This document shows, piece by piece, positions 22,920 to 37,023 of a stretch of 64,000 nucleotides of DNA. How positions within the stretch are numbered: the first letter of the stretch is position 1; each line of letters begins with the position of its first letter. Location of the stretch: positions 6,194,501-6,258,500 of the forward strand of contig JAQISU010000132.1 of NCBI GenBank assembly GCA_029339505.1, written 5' to 3'. The position numbers and the translations under genes are program-made. This DNA comes from Unio delphinus (taxonomy: Eukaryota; Mollusca; Bivalvia; Unionida; Unionidae). The notes beneath the pieces were generated by a model. The model was not told the origin of the DNA. It did no database searches and saw only the letters and a list, made by a program, of their open reading frames with translations.

Positions 22920-24682
22920 AATTTATGCTAATTCCTAAATAGATCAAATTTTGTATTTTTTATGATTTTTTGAAAATGTAATACACATGACTGAAAATAG
23001 GTATGTTGTGACTAGATAACTCATACCCCTGTCTAGTTCCAGCAGAGTTATCTCTCTTAAATGCAATGGAGTACCTGGTTTTGTCATTGTCAAATTGACA
23101 ATCTAACATTGTTCTCTAAAACAGTGTGTGAGATGCATGCTAAATTAGGATAGAAAATATATTTATCTCTCCAAATATTAGCATTGAGGTCTATGGAAAA
23201 ACAATTGGTACCGTGATACCTAAAAGATAATACCAGCTTCACAGTGTATCCATAGTAACGAGTATACATAACCACCACTTCTATACTGTCATAGTGTCAT
23301 TTGGTTAAACAATGGATATTGAGATGTTTTGGTCTAATATTGACAGACTTTCACATCGAAAATTTAGAAAATAACACACATTAGCTTTGGAATGGGGATT
23401 TTGTAACTATATCTATAGCATATATAGACTGATGGCTTTGTGGCTCTGTAGTCAGCTCCAATATTAGCATACAGGCAAAAAAAAGGTTATGTAAAGTTCA
23501 TATAGTCAATTTTAGCCAAAGTATTGACTATTTTATGCGCAAAAGATGAAAAATCATGGATAAAAAACAACTGTCTTGTTCTTCTAAAGCATGTTATAGA
23601 CCAGGATAGAGGACACTACTGGTCCTCTTGTAGATAGTTCACTTGTACCATAAAGAATATTCTGGTATGAGTATTTTAGGTAATTTATTAAAGATATGGT
23701 ATTCCTTCCTATTTTGATTTGAATAGTCCTGCTCTAAATGTCTTTTTTTTGTTGTAAACTTTTGTGCCGTGAAAAATGAACATGCGATTCCTTAGTTAGA
23801 TAATCATTCTTGAGGTCTCTACTACATATAGACTTTTTCTGTATATTAGTCCACATTTTCAACCCCAAATCCATGATAACCACTTCGAAAAGCTGTTATC
23901 TACTTTATTTGGTGTCAGATTGACTTATTGCATCAATTGTATGCACTATAGAAAGGAGGGAAGCTTTCTATTTGTATGACAAAGAGGCTGGGTAGCTTGA
24001 CCTTTATGTGAGGACTAGAGGTTAGTGACCTCTTGCATATGCAGACAGTGTAAAGTGTTCAAAGCTAATACTTTATAATTAGATTGGGCCATGTCCACCT
24101 GTCCTTGTTGTTACTTTCTGTGTTAATGAAACAATTATAAGTCCTTTATTTTAGATCAAAATGTCACTTTAAGAGTAGAACTGGTACATGCTAACTAGTG
24201 TGTTGACCTTTGACCTTACTATTAAACAATATGACATAATGTGATTTATCGCATATCACCAAAGTGAAGTTTGATAAGTGCTAATATGAATAAAACACAA
24301 CTCATAGTTAAAAGAATTCATTTTATTTCAAAACATGAGTTTGATAGTGAAGCAAAGGTATGCAAACAAGAGTTCCAACAGCTCAATAACATTTCTATAC
24401 ACAATCATATAGAACATACTTCATAAAATTGTTTTTGACAAGCGAGACTAAGTACACTTGTTAGTTATATAGTCCCGAGCTATTTCACAGATTATTTGAA
24501 AAATCAAGGTTTGCTATAGGTATAACGGTACCAATTGCGCAAGTCCATGTGGGTGGAGCTTATGGTGTAGGGTCCATACCATTCAGACCTTAAGAACAAG
24601 ACAAGCTTTGATTGGTGGATTATGTAAGAGTTGTACTTTCTGTTAGGCTTAAAAAAAAAGGTTAGCCTCTTGGCAACATGTG
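22920..24682 (+). repeat. Satellite copy 14 (type B, 527 C family)
   Basis: Length 1,763. Markers 438 C, 527 C, 1225 C, TTTG, A tract 9, end CCT. Private change GATTGACTTATT for GATTGGCTTATT near 23922, which puts a stop codon in the 61-codon plus-strand frame. Its 5' part resembles copy 12, while its 3' part resembles copies 11, 13 and 15. Confidence 0.98.
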
Positions 24683-26445
24683 AATTTATGCTAATTCCTA
24701 AATAGATCAAATTTTGTATTTTTTATGATTTTTTGAAAATGTAATACACATGACTGAAAATAGGTATGTTGTGACTAGATAACTCATACCCCTGTCTAGT
24801 TCCAGCAGAGTTATCTCTCTTAAATGCAATGGAGTACCTGGTTTTGTCATTGTCAAATTGACAATCTAACATTGTTCTCTAAAACAGTGTGTGAGATGCA
24901 TGCTAAATTAGGATAGAAAATATATTTATCTCTCCAAATATTAGCATTGAGGTCTATGGAAAAACAATTGGTACCGTGATACCTAAAAGATAATACCAGC
25001 TTCACAGTGTATCCATAGTAACGAGTATACATAACCACCACTTCTATACTGTCATAGTGTCATTTGGTTAAACAATGGATATTGAGATGTTTTGGTCTAA
25101 TATTGACAGACTTTCACATAGAAAATTTAGAAAATAACACACATTAGCTTTGGAATGGGGATTTTGTAACTATATCTATAGCATATATAGACTGATGGCT
25201 TTGTGGCTGTGTAGTCAGCTCCAATATTAGCATACAGGCAAAAAAAAGGTTATGTAAAGTTCATATAGTCAATTTTAGCCAAAGTATTGACTATTTTATG
25301 CGCAAAAGATGAAAAATCATGGATAAAAAACAACTGTCTTGTTCTTCTAAAGCATGTTATAGACCAGGATAGAGGACACTACTGGTCCTCTTGTAGATAG
25401 TTCACTTGTACCATAAAGAATATTCTGGTATGAGTATTTTAGGTAATTTATTAAAGATATGGTATTCCTTCCTATTTTGATTTGAATAGTCCTGCTCTAA
25501 ATGTCTTTTTTTTGTTGTAAACTTTTGTGCCGTGAAAAATGAACATGCGATTCCTTAGTTAGATAATCATTCTTGAGGTCTCTACTACATATAGACTTTT
25601 TCTGTATATTAGTCCACATTTTCAACCCCAAATCCATGATAACCACTTCGAAAAGCTGTTATCTACTTTATTTGGTGTCAGATTGGCTTATTGCATCAAT
25701 TGTATGCACTATAGAAAGGAGGGAAGCTTTCTATTTGTATGACAAAGAGGCTGGGTAGCTTGACCTTTATGTGAGGACTAGAGGTTAGTGACCTCTTGCA
25801 TATGCAGACAGTGTAAAGTGTTCAAAGCTAATACTTTATAATTAGATTGGGCCATGTCCACCTGTCCTTGTTGTTACTTTCTGTGTTAATGAAACAATTA
25901 TAAGTCTTTTATTTTAGATCAAAATGTCACTTTAAGAGTAGAACTGGTACATGCTAACTAGTGTGTTGACCTTTGACCTTACTATTAAACAATATGACAT
26001 AATGTGATTTATCGCATATCACCAAAGTGAAGTTTGATAAGTGCTAATATGAATAAAACACAACTCATAGTTAAAAGAATTCATTTTATTTCAAAACATG
26101 AGTTTGACAGTGAAGCAAAGGTATGCAAACAAGAGTTCCAACAGCTCAATAACATTTCTATACACAATCATATAGAACATACTTCATAAAATTGTTTTTG
26201 ACAAGCGAGACTAAGTACACTTGTTAGTTATATAGTCCCGAGCTATTTCACAGATTATTTGAAAAATCAAGGTTTGCTATAGGTATAACGGTACCAATTG
26301 CGCAAGTCCATGTGGGTGGAGCTTATGGTGTAGGGTCCATACCATTCAGACCTTAAGAACAAGACAAGCTTTGATTGGTGGATTATGTAAGAGTTGTACT
26401 TTCTGTTAGGCTTAAAAAAAAAGGTTAGCCTCTTGGCAACATGTG
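24683..26445 (+). repeat. Satellite copy 15 (type A)
   Basis: Length 1,763. Markers 438 A, 1225 T, TTTG, A tract 9, end CCT. Private change TTTGACAGTG near 26107. Otherwise like copy 18. Confidence 0.98.
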
Positions 26446-28208
26446 AATTTATGCTAATTCCTAAATAGATCAAATTTTGTATTTTTTATGATTTTTTGAA
26501 AATGTAATACACATGACTGAAAATAGGTATGTTGTGACTAGATAACTCATACCCCTGTCTAGTTCCAGCAGAGTTATCTCTCTTAAATGCAATGGAGTAC
26601 CTGGTTTTGTCATTGTCAAATTGACAATCTAACATTGTTCTCTAAAACAGTGTGTGAGATGCATGCTAAATTAGGATAGAAAATATATTTATCTCTCCAA
26701 ATATTAGCATTGAGGTCTATGGAAAAACAATTGGTACCGTGATACCTAAAAGATAATACCAGCTTCACAGTGTATCCATAGTAACGAGTATACATAACCA
26801 CCACTTCTATACTGTCATAGTGTCATTTGGTTAAACAATGGATATTGAGATGTTTTGGTCTAATATTGACAGACTTTCACATCGAAAATTTAGAAAATAA
26901 CACACATTAGCTTTGGAATGGGGATTTTGTAACTATATCTATAGCATATATAGACTGATGGCTTTGTGGCTGTGTAGTCAGCTCCAATATTAGCATACAG
27001 GCAAAAAAAAGGTTATGTAAAGTTCATATAGTCAATTTTAGCCAAAGTATTGACTATTTTATGCGCAAAAGATGAAAAATCATGGATAAAAAACAACTGT
27101 CTTGTTCTTCTAAAGCATGTTATAGACCAGGATAGAGGACACTACTGGTCCTCTTGTAGATAGTTCACTTGTACCATAAAGAATATTCTGGTATGAGTAT
27201 TTTAGGTAATTTATTAAAGATATGGTATTCCTTCCTATTTTGATTTGAATAGTCCTGCTCTAAATGTCTTTTTTTTGTTGTAAACTTTTGTGCCGTGAAA
27301 AATGAACATGCGATTCCTTAGTTAGATAATCATTCTTGAGGTCTCTACTACATATAGACTTTTTCTGTATATTAGTCCACATTTTCAACCCCAAATCCAT
27401 GATAACCACTTCGAAAAGCTGTTATCTACTTTATTTGGTGTCAGATTGGCTTATTGCATCAATTGTATGCACTATAGAAAGGAGGGAAGCTTTCTATTTG
27501 TATGACAAAGAGGCTGGGTAGCTTGACCTTTATGTGAGGACTAGAGGTTAGTGACCTCTTGCATATGCAGACAGTGTAAAGTGTTCAAAGCTAATACTTT
27601 ATAATTAGATTGGGCCATGTCCACCTGTCCTTGTTGTTACTTTCTGTGTTAATGAAACAATTATAAGTCCTTTATTTTAGATCAAAATGTCACTTTAAGA
27701 GTAGAACTGGTACATGCTAACTAGTGTGTTGACCTTTGACCTTACTATTAAACAATATGACATAATGTGATTTATCGCATATCACCAAAGTGAAGTTTTA
27801 TAAGTGCTAATATGAATAAAACACAACTCATAGTTAAAAGAATTCATTTTATTTCAAAACATGAGTTTGATAGTGAAGCAAAGGTATGCAAACAAGAGTT
27901 CCAACAGCTCAATAACATTTCTATACACAATCATATAGAACATACTTCATAAAATTGTTTTTGACAAGCGAGACTAAGTACACTTGTTAGTTATATAGTC
28001 CCGAGCTATTTCACAGATTATTGGAAAAATCAAGGTTTGCTATAGGTATAACGGTACCAATTGCGCAAGTCCATGTGGGTGGAGCTTATGGTGTAGGGTC
28101 CATACCATTCAGACCTTAAGAACAAGACAAGCTTTGATTGGTGGATTATGTAAGAGTTGTACTTTCTGTTAGGCTTAAAAAAAAAGGTTAGCCACTTGGC
28201 AACATGTG
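26446..28208 (+). repeat. Satellite copy 16 (type B, TTTTATAAG family)
   Basis: Length 1,763. Markers 438 C, 1225 C, TTGG, A tract 9, end CCA. It carries AAGTTTTATAAG for AAGTTTGATAAG near 27799, a change shared with copies 19 and 24. Confidence 0.98.
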
Positions 28209-29971
28209 AATTTATGCTAATTCCTAAATAGATCAAATTTTGTATTTTTTATGATTTTTTGAAAATGTAATACACATGACTGAAAATAGGTATGTTGTGA
28301 CTAGATAACTCATACCCCTGTCTAGTTCCAGCAGAGTTATCTCTCTTAAATGCAATGGAGTACCTGGTTTTGTCATTGTCAAATTGACAATCTAACATTG
28401 TTCTCTAAAACAGTGTGTGAGATGCATGCTAAATTAGGATAGAAAATATATTTATCTCTCCAAATATTAGCATTGAGGTCTATGGAAAAACAATTGGTAC
28501 CGTGATACCTAAAAGATAATACCAGCTTCACAGTGTATCCATAGTAACGAGTATACATAACCACCACTTCTATACTGTCATAGTGTCATTTGGTTAAACA
28601 ATGGATATTGAGATGTTTTGGTCTAATATTGACAGACTTTCACATAGAAAATTTAGAAAATAACACACATTAGCTTTGGAATGGGGATTTTGTAACTATA
28701 TCTATAGCATATATAGACTGATGGCTTTGTGGCTGTGTAGTCAGCTCCAATATTAGCATACAGGCAAAAAAAAGGTTATGTAAAGTTCATATAGTCAATT
28801 TTAGCCAAAGTATTGACTATTTTATGCGCAAAAGATGAAAAATCATGGATAAAAAACAACTGTCTTGTTCTTCTAAAGCATGTTATAGACCAGGATAGAG
28901 GACACTACTGGTCCTCTTGTAGATAGTTCACTTGTACCATAAAGAATATTCTGGTATGAGTATTTTAGGTAATTTATTAAAGATATGGTATTCCTTCCTA
29001 TTTTGATTTGAATAGTCCTGCTCTAAATGTCTTTTTTTTGTTGTAAACTTTTGTGCCGTGAAAAATGAACATGCGATTCCTTAGTTAGATAATCATTCTT
29101 GAGGTCTCTACTACATATAGACTTTTTCTGTATATTAGTCCACATTTTCAACCCCAAATCCATGATAACCACTTCGAAAAGCTGTTATCTACTTTATTTG
29201 GTGTCAGATTGGCTTATTGCATCAATTGTATGCACTATAGAAAGGAGGGAAGCTTTCTATTTGTATGACAAAGAGGCTGGGTAGCTTGACCTTTATGTGA
29301 GGACTAGAGGTTAGTGACCTCTTGCATATGCAGACAGTGTAAAGTGTTCAAAGCTAATACTTTATAATTAGATTGGGCCATGTCCACCTGTCCTTGTTGT
29401 TACTTTCTGTGTTAATGAAACAATTATAAGTCCTTTATTTTAGATCAAAATGTCACTTTAAGAGTAGAACTGGTACATGCTAACTAGTGTGTTGACCTTT
29501 GACCTTACTATTAAACAATATGACATAATGTGATTTATCGCATATCACCAAAGTGAAGTTTGATAAGTGCTAATATGAATAAAACACAACTCATAGTTAA
29601 AAGAATTCATTTTATTTCAAAACATGAGTTTGATAGTGAAGCAAAGGTATGCAAACAAGAGTTCCAACAGCTCAATAACATTTCTATACACAATCATATA
29701 GAACATACTTCATAAAATTGTTTTTGACAAGCGAGACTAAGTACACTTGTTAGTTATATAGTCCCGAGCTATTTCACAGATTATTTGAAAAATCAAGGTT
29801 TGCTATAGGTATAACGGTACCAATTGCGCAAGTCCATGTGGGTGGAGCTTATGGTGTAGGGTCCATACCATTCAGACCTTAAGAACAAGACAAGCTTTGA
29901 TTGGTGGATTATGTAAGAGTTGTACTTTCTGTTAGGCTTAAAAAAAAAGGTTAGCCACTTGGAAACATGTG
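28209..29971 (+). repeat. Satellite copy 17 (mosaic of A and B markers)
   Basis: Length 1,763. Markers 438 A (A-like), 1225 C (B-like), TTTG (A-like), CCA (B-like). Private change TTGGAAACATG for TTGGCAACATG near 29963. The alternating markers suggest a recombinant or conversion product. Confidence 0.98.
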
Positions 29972-31734
29972 AATTTATGCTAATTCCTAAATAGATCAAA
30001 TTTTGTATTTTTTATGATTTTTTGAAAATGTAATACACATGACTGAAAATAGGTATGTTGTGACTAGATAACTCATACCCCTGTCTAGTTCCAGCAGAGT
30101 TATCTCTCTTAAATGCAATGGAGTACCTGGTTTTGTCATTGTCAAATTGACAATCTAACATTGTTCTCTAAAACAGTGTGTGAGATGCATGCTAAATTAG
30201 GATAGAAAATATATTTATCTCTCCAAATATTAGCATTGAGGTCTATGGAAAAACAATTGGTACCGTGATACCTAAAAGATAATACCAGCTTCACAGTGTA
30301 TCCATAGTAACGAGTATACATAACCACCACTTCTATACTGTCATAGTGTCATTTGGTTAAACAATGGATATTGAGATGTTTTGGTCTAATATTGACAGAC
30401 TTTCACATAGAAAATTTAGAAAATAACACACATTAGCTTTGGAATGGGGATTTTGTAACTATATCTATAGCATATATAGACTGATGGCTTTGTGGCTGTG
30501 TAGTCAGCTCCAATATTAGCATACAGGCAAAAAAAAGGTTATGTAAAGTTCATATAGTCAATTTTAGCCAAAGTATTGACTATTTTATGCGCAAAAGATG
30601 AAAAATCATGGATAAAAAACAACTGTCTTGTTCTTCTAAAGCATGTTATAGACCAGGATAGAGGACACTACTGGTCCTCTTGTAGATAGTTCACTTGTAC
30701 CATAAAGAATATTCTGGTATGAGTATTTTAGGTAATTTATTAAAGATATGGTATTCCTTCCTATTTTGATTTGAATAGTCCTGCTCTAAATGTCTTTTTT
30801 TTGTTGTAAACTTTTGTGCCGTGAAAAATGAACATGCGATTCCTTAGTTAGATAATCATTCTTGAGGTCTCTACTACATATAGACTTTTTCTGTATATTA
30901 GTCCACATTTTCAACCCCAAATCCATGATAACCACTTCGAAAAGCTGTTATCTACTTTATTTGGTGTCAGATTGGCTTATTGCATCAATTGTATGCACTA
31001 TAGAAAGGAGGGAAGCTTTCTATTTGTATGACAAAGAGGCTGGGTAGCTTGACCTTTATGTGAGGACTAGAGGTTAGTGACCTCTTGCATATGCAGACAG
31101 TGTAAAGTGTTCAAAGCTAATACTTTATAATTAGATTGGGCCATGTCCACCTGTCCTTGTTGTTACTTTCTGTGTTAATGAAACAATTATAAGTCTTTTA
31201 TTTTAGATCAAAATGTCACTTTAAGAGTAGAACTGGTACATGCTAACTAGTGTGTTGACCTTTGACCTTACTATTAAACAATATGACATAATGTGATTTA
31301 TCGCATATCACCAAAGTGAAGTTTGATAAGTGCTAATATGAATAAAACACAACTCATAGTTAAAAGAATTCATTTTATTTCAAAACATGAGTTTGATAGT
31401 GAAGCAAAGGTATGCAAACAAGAGTTCCAACAGCTCAATAACATTTCTATACACAATCATATAGAACATACTTCATAAAATTGTTTTTGACAAGCGAGAC
31501 TAAGTACACTTGTTAGTTATATAGTCCCGAGCTATTTCACAGATTATTTGAAAAATCAAGGTTTGCTATAGGTATAACGGTACCAATTGCGCAAGTCCAT
31601 GTGGGTGGAGCTTATGGTGTAGGGTCCATACCATTCAGACCTTAAGAACAAGACAAGCTTTGATTGGTGGATTATGTAAGAGTTGTACTTTCTGTTAGGC
31701 TTAAAAAAAAAGGTTAGCCTCTTGGCAACATGTG
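29972..31734 (+). repeat. Satellite copy 18 (type A)
   Basis: Length 1,763. Markers 438 A, 1225 T, TTTG, A tract 9, end CCT. Matches copy 15 except for that copy's private change. Confidence 0.98.
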
Positions 31735-33497
31735 AATTTATGCTAATTCCTAAATAGATCAAATTTTGTATTTTTTATGATTTTTTGAAAATGTAATACA
31801 CATGACTGAAAATAGGTATGTTGTGACTAGATAACTCATACCCCTGTCTAGTTCCAGCAGAGTTATCTCTCTTAAATGCAATGGAGTACCTGGTTTTGTC
31901 ATTGTCAAATTGACAATCTAACATTGTTCTCTAAAACAGTGTGTGAGATGCATGCTAAATTAGGATAGAAAATATATTTATCTCTCCAAATATTAGCATT
32001 GAGGTCTATGGAAAAACAATTGGTACCGTGATACCTAAAAGATAATACCAGCTTCACAGTGTATCCATAGTAACGAGTATACATAACCACCACTTCTATA
32101 CTGTCATAGTGTCATTTGGTTAAACAATGGATATTGAGATGTTTTGGTCTAATATTGACAGACTTTCACATCGAAAATTTAGAAAATAACACACATTAGC
32201 TTTGGAATGGGGATTTTGTAACTATATCTATAGCATATATAGACTGATGGCTTTGTGGCTGTGTAGTCAGCTCCAATATTAGCATACAGGCAAAAAAAAG
32301 GTTATGTAAAGTTCATATAGTCAATTTTAGCCAAAGTATTGACTATTTTATGCGCAAAAGATGAAAAATCATGGATAAAAAACAACTGTCTTGTTCTTCT
32401 AAAGCATGTTATAGACCAGGATAGAGGACACTACTGGTCCTCTTGTAGATAGTTCACTTGTACCATAAAGAATATTCTGGTATGAGTATTTTAGGTAATT
32501 TATTAAAGATATGGTATTCCTTCCTATTTTGATTTGAATAGTCCTGCTCTAAATGTCTTTTTTTTGTTGTAAACTTTTGTGCCGTGAAAAATGAACATGC
32601 GATTCCTTAGTTAGATAATCATTCTTGAGGTCTCTACTACATATAGACTTTTTCTGTATATTAGTCCACATTTTCAACCCCAAATCCATGATAACCACTT
32701 CGAAAAGCTGTTATCTACTTTATTTGGTGTCAGATTGGCTTATTGCATCAATTGTATGCACTATAGAAAGGAGGGAAGCTTTCTATTTGTATGACAAAGA
32801 GGCTGGGTAGCTTGACCTTTATGTGAGGACTAGAGGTTAGTGACCTCTTGCATATGCAGACAGTGTAAAGTGTTCAAAGCTAATACTTTATAATTAGATT
32901 GGGCCATGTCCACCTGTCCTTGTTGTTACTTTCTGTGTTAATGAAACAATTATAAGTCCTTTATTTTAGATCAAAATGTCACTTTAAGAGTAGAACTGGT
33001 ACATGCTAACTAGTGTGTTGACCTTTGACCTTACTATTAAACAATATGACATAATGTGATTTATCGCATATCACCAAAGTGAAGTTTTATAAGTGCTAAT
33101 ATGAATAAAACACAACTCATAGTTAAAAGAATTCATTTTATTTCAAAACATGAGTTTGATAGTGAAGCAAAGGTATGCAAACAAGAGTTCCAACAGCTCA
33201 ATAACATTTCTATACACAATCATATAGAACATACTTCATAAAATTGTTTTTGACAAGCGAGACTAAGTACACTTGTTAGTTATATAGTCCCGAGCTATTT
33301 CACAGATTATTGGAAAAATCAAGGTTTGCTATAGGTATAACGGTACCAATTGCGCAAGTCCATGTGGGTGGAGCTTATGGTGTAGGGTCCATACCATTCA
33401 GACCTTAAGAACAAGACAAGCTTTGATTGGTGGATTATGTAAGAGTTGTACTTTCTGTTAGGCTTAAAAAAAAAGGTTAGCCACTTGGCAACATGTG
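31735..33497 (+). repeat. Satellite copy 19 (type B, TTTTATAAG family)
   Basis: Length 1,763. Markers 438 C, 1225 C, AAGTTTTATAAG near 33085, TTGG, A tract 9, end CCA. Same as copy 16 and, apart from one base, copy 24. Confidence 0.98.
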
Positions 33498-35260
33498 AAT
33501 TTATGCTAATTCCTAAATAGATCAAATTTTGTATTTTTTATGATTTTTTGAAAATGTAATACACATGACTGAAAATAGGTATGTTGTGACTAGATAACTC
33601 ATACCCCTGTCTAGTTCCAGCAGAGTTATCTCTCTTAAATGCAATGGAGTACCTGGTTTTGTCATTGTCAAATTGACAATCTAACATTGTTCTCTAAAAC
33701 AGTGTGTGAGATGCATGCTAAATTAGGATAGAAAATATATTTATCTCTCCAAATATTAGCATTGAGGTCTATGGAAAAACAATTGGTACCGTGATACCTA
33801 AAAGATAATACCAGCTTCACAGTGTATCCATAGTAACGAGTATACATAACCACCACTTCTATACTGTCATAGTGTCATTTGGTTAAACAATGGATATTGA
33901 GATGTTTTGGTCTAATATTGACAGACTTTCACATAGAAAATTTAGAAAATAACACACATTAGCTTTGGAATGGGGATTTTGTAACTATATCTATAGCATA
34001 TATAGACTGATGGCTTTGTGGCTGTGTAGTCAGCTCCAATATTAGCATACAGGCAAAAAAAAGGTTATGTAAAGTTCATATAGTCAATTTTAGCCAAAGT
34101 ATTGACTATTTTATGCGCAAAAGATGAAAAATCATGGATAAAAAACAACTGTCTTGTTCTTCTAAAGCATGTTATAGACCAGGATAGAGGACACTACTGG
34201 TCCTCTTGTAGATAGTTCACTTGTACCATAAAGAATATTCTGGTATGAGTATTTTAGGTAATTTATTAAAGATATGGTATTCCTTCCTATTTTGATTTGA
34301 ATAGTCCTGCTCTAAATGTCTTTTTTTTGTTGTAAACTTTTGTGCCGTGAAAAATGAACATGCGATTCCTTAGTTAGATAATCATTCTTGAGGTCTCTAC
34401 TACATATAGACTTTTTCTGTATATTAGTCCACATTTTCAACCCCAAATCCATGATAACCACTTCGAAAAGCTGTTATCTACTTTATTTGGTGTCAGATTG
34501 GCTTATTGCATCAATTGTATGCACTATAGAAAGGAGGGAAGCTTTCTATTTGTATGACAAAGAGGCTGGGTAGCTTGACCTTTATGTGAGGACTAGAGGT
34601 TAGTGACCTCTTGCATATGCAGACAGTGTAAAGTGTTCAAAGCTAATACTTTATAATTAGATTGGGCCATGTCCACCTGTCCTTGTTGTTACTTTCTGTG
34701 TTAATGAAACAATTATAAGTCTTTTATTTTAGATCAAAATGTCACTTTAAGAGTAGAACTGGTACATGCTAACTAGTGTGTTGACCTTTGACCTTACTAT
34801 TAAACAATATGACATAATGTGATTTATCGCATATCACCAAAGTGAAGTTTGATAAGTGCTAATATGAATAAAACACAACTCATAGTTAAAAGAATTCATT
34901 TTATTTCAAAACATGAGTTTGATAGTGAAGCAAAGGTATGCAAACAAGAGTTCCAACAGCTCAATAACATTTCTATACACAATCATATAGAACATACTTC
35001 ATAAAATTGTTTTTGACAAGCGAGACTAAGTACACTTGTTAGTTATATAGTCCCGAGCTATTTCACAGATTATTGGAAAAATCAAGGTTTGCTATAGGTA
35101 TAACGGTACCAATTGCGCAAGTCCATGTGGGTGGAGCTTATGGTGTAGGGTCCATACCATTCAGACCTTAAGAACAAGACAAGCTTTGATTGGTGGATTA
35201 TGTAAGAGTTGTACTTTCTGTTAGGCTTAAAAAAAAAGGTTAGCCTCTTGGCAACATGTG
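33498..35260 (+). repeat. Satellite copy 20 (type A)
   Basis: Length 1,763. Markers 438 A, 1225 T, TTGG, A tract 9, end CCT. Counterpart of copy 25 in the duplicated four-copy block. Confidence 0.98.
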
Positions 35261-37023
35261 AATTTATGCTAATTCCTAAATAGATCAAATTTTGTATTTT
35301 TTATGATTTTTTGAAAATGTAATACACATGACTGAAAATAGGTATGTTGTGACTAGATAACTCATACCCCTGTCTAGTTCCAGCAGAGTTATCTCTCTTA
35401 AATGCAATGGAGTACCTGGTTTTGTCATTGTCAAATTGACAATCTAACATTGTTCTCTAAAACAGTGTGTGAGATGCATGCTAAATTAGGATAGAAAATA
35501 TATTTATCTCTCCAAATATTAGCATTGAGGTCTATGGAAAAACAATTGGTACCGTGATACCTAAAAGATAATACCAGCTTCACAGTGTATCCATAGTAAC
35601 GAGTATACATAACCACCACTTCTATACTGTCATAGTGTCATTTGGTTAAACAATGGATATTGAGATGTTTTGGTCTAATATTGACAGACTTTCACATCGA
35701 AAATTTAGAAAATAACACACATTAGCTTTGGAATGGGGATTTTGTAACTATATCTATAGCATATATAGACTGATGGCTTTGTGGCTGTGTAGTCAGCTCC
35801 AATATTAGCATACAGGCAAAAAAAAGGTTATGTAAAGTTCATATAGTCAATTTTAGCCAAAGTATTGACTATTTTATGCGCAAAAGATGAAAAATCATGG
35901 ATAAAAAACAACTGTCTTGTTCTTCTAAAGCATGTTATAGACCAGGATAGAGGACACTACTGGTCCTCTTGTAGATAGTTCACTTGTACCATAAAGAATA
36001 TTCTGGTATGAGTATTTTAGGTAATTTATTAAAGATATGGTATTCCTTCCTATTTTGATTTGAATAGTCCTGCTCTAAATGTCTTTTTTTTGTTGTAAAC
36101 TTTTGTGCCGTGAAAAATGAACATGCGATTCCTTAGTTAGATAATCATTCTTGAGGTCTCTACTACATATAGACTTTTTCTGTATATTAGTCCACATTTT
36201 CAACCCCAAATCCATGATAACCACTTCGAAAAGCTGTTATCTACTTTATTTGGTGTCAGATTGGCTTATTGCATCAATTGTATGCACTATAGAAAGGAGG
36301 GAAGCTTTCTATTTGTATGACAAAGAGGCTGGGTAGCTTGACCTTTATGTGAGGACTAGAGGTTAGTGACCTCTTGCATATGCAGACAGTGTAAAGTGTT
36401 CAAAGCTAATACTTTATAATTAGATTGGGCCATGTCCACCTGTCCTTGTTGTTACTTTCTGTGTTAATGAAACAATTATAAGTCCTTTATTTTAGATCAA
36501 AATGTCACTTTAAGAGTAGAACTGGTACATGCTAACTAGTGTGTTGACCTTTGACCTTACTATTAAACAATATGACATAATGTGATTTATCGCATATCAC
36601 CAAAGTGAAGTTTGATAAGTGCTAATATGAATAAAACACAACTCATAGTTAAAAGAATTCATTTTATTTCAAAACATGAGTTTGATAGTGAAGCAAAGGT
36701 ATGCAAACAAGAGTTCCAACAGCTCAATAACATTTCTATACACAATCATATAGAACATACTTCATAAAATTGTTTTTGACAAGCGAGACTAAGTACACTT
36801 GTTAGTTATATAGTCCCGAGCTATTTCACAGATTATTGGAAAAATCAAGGTTTGCTATAGGTATAACGGTACCAATTGCGCAAGTCCATGTGGGTGGAGC
36901 TTATGGTGTAGGGTCCATACCATTCAGACCTTAAGAACAAGACAAGCTTTGATTGGTGGATTATGTAAGAGTTGTACTTTCTGTTAGGCTTAAAAAAAAA
37001 GGTTAGCCTCTTGGCAACATGTG
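35261..37023 (+). repeat. Satellite copy 21 (type B)
   Basis: Length 1,763. Markers 438 C, 1225 C, TTGG, A tract 9, end CCT. Counterpart of copy 26. Confidence 0.98.

Larger units (their letters stand above)
17631..24682. repeat. Duplicated dimer: copies 11-12 and 13-14
   Basis: All four copies, and only these, carry 527 C (GGCTCTGTAG). Copies 11 and 13 share GGTTAAGCAA and GATAATAATTC. The 3' parts of copies 10 and 12 share a one-base deletion and CCTTAAAAAC, so the duplicated segment probably starts in the second half of copy 10. The 3' part of copy 14 does not match copy 12, which places the far breakpoint or a conversion there. Confidence 0.88.
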
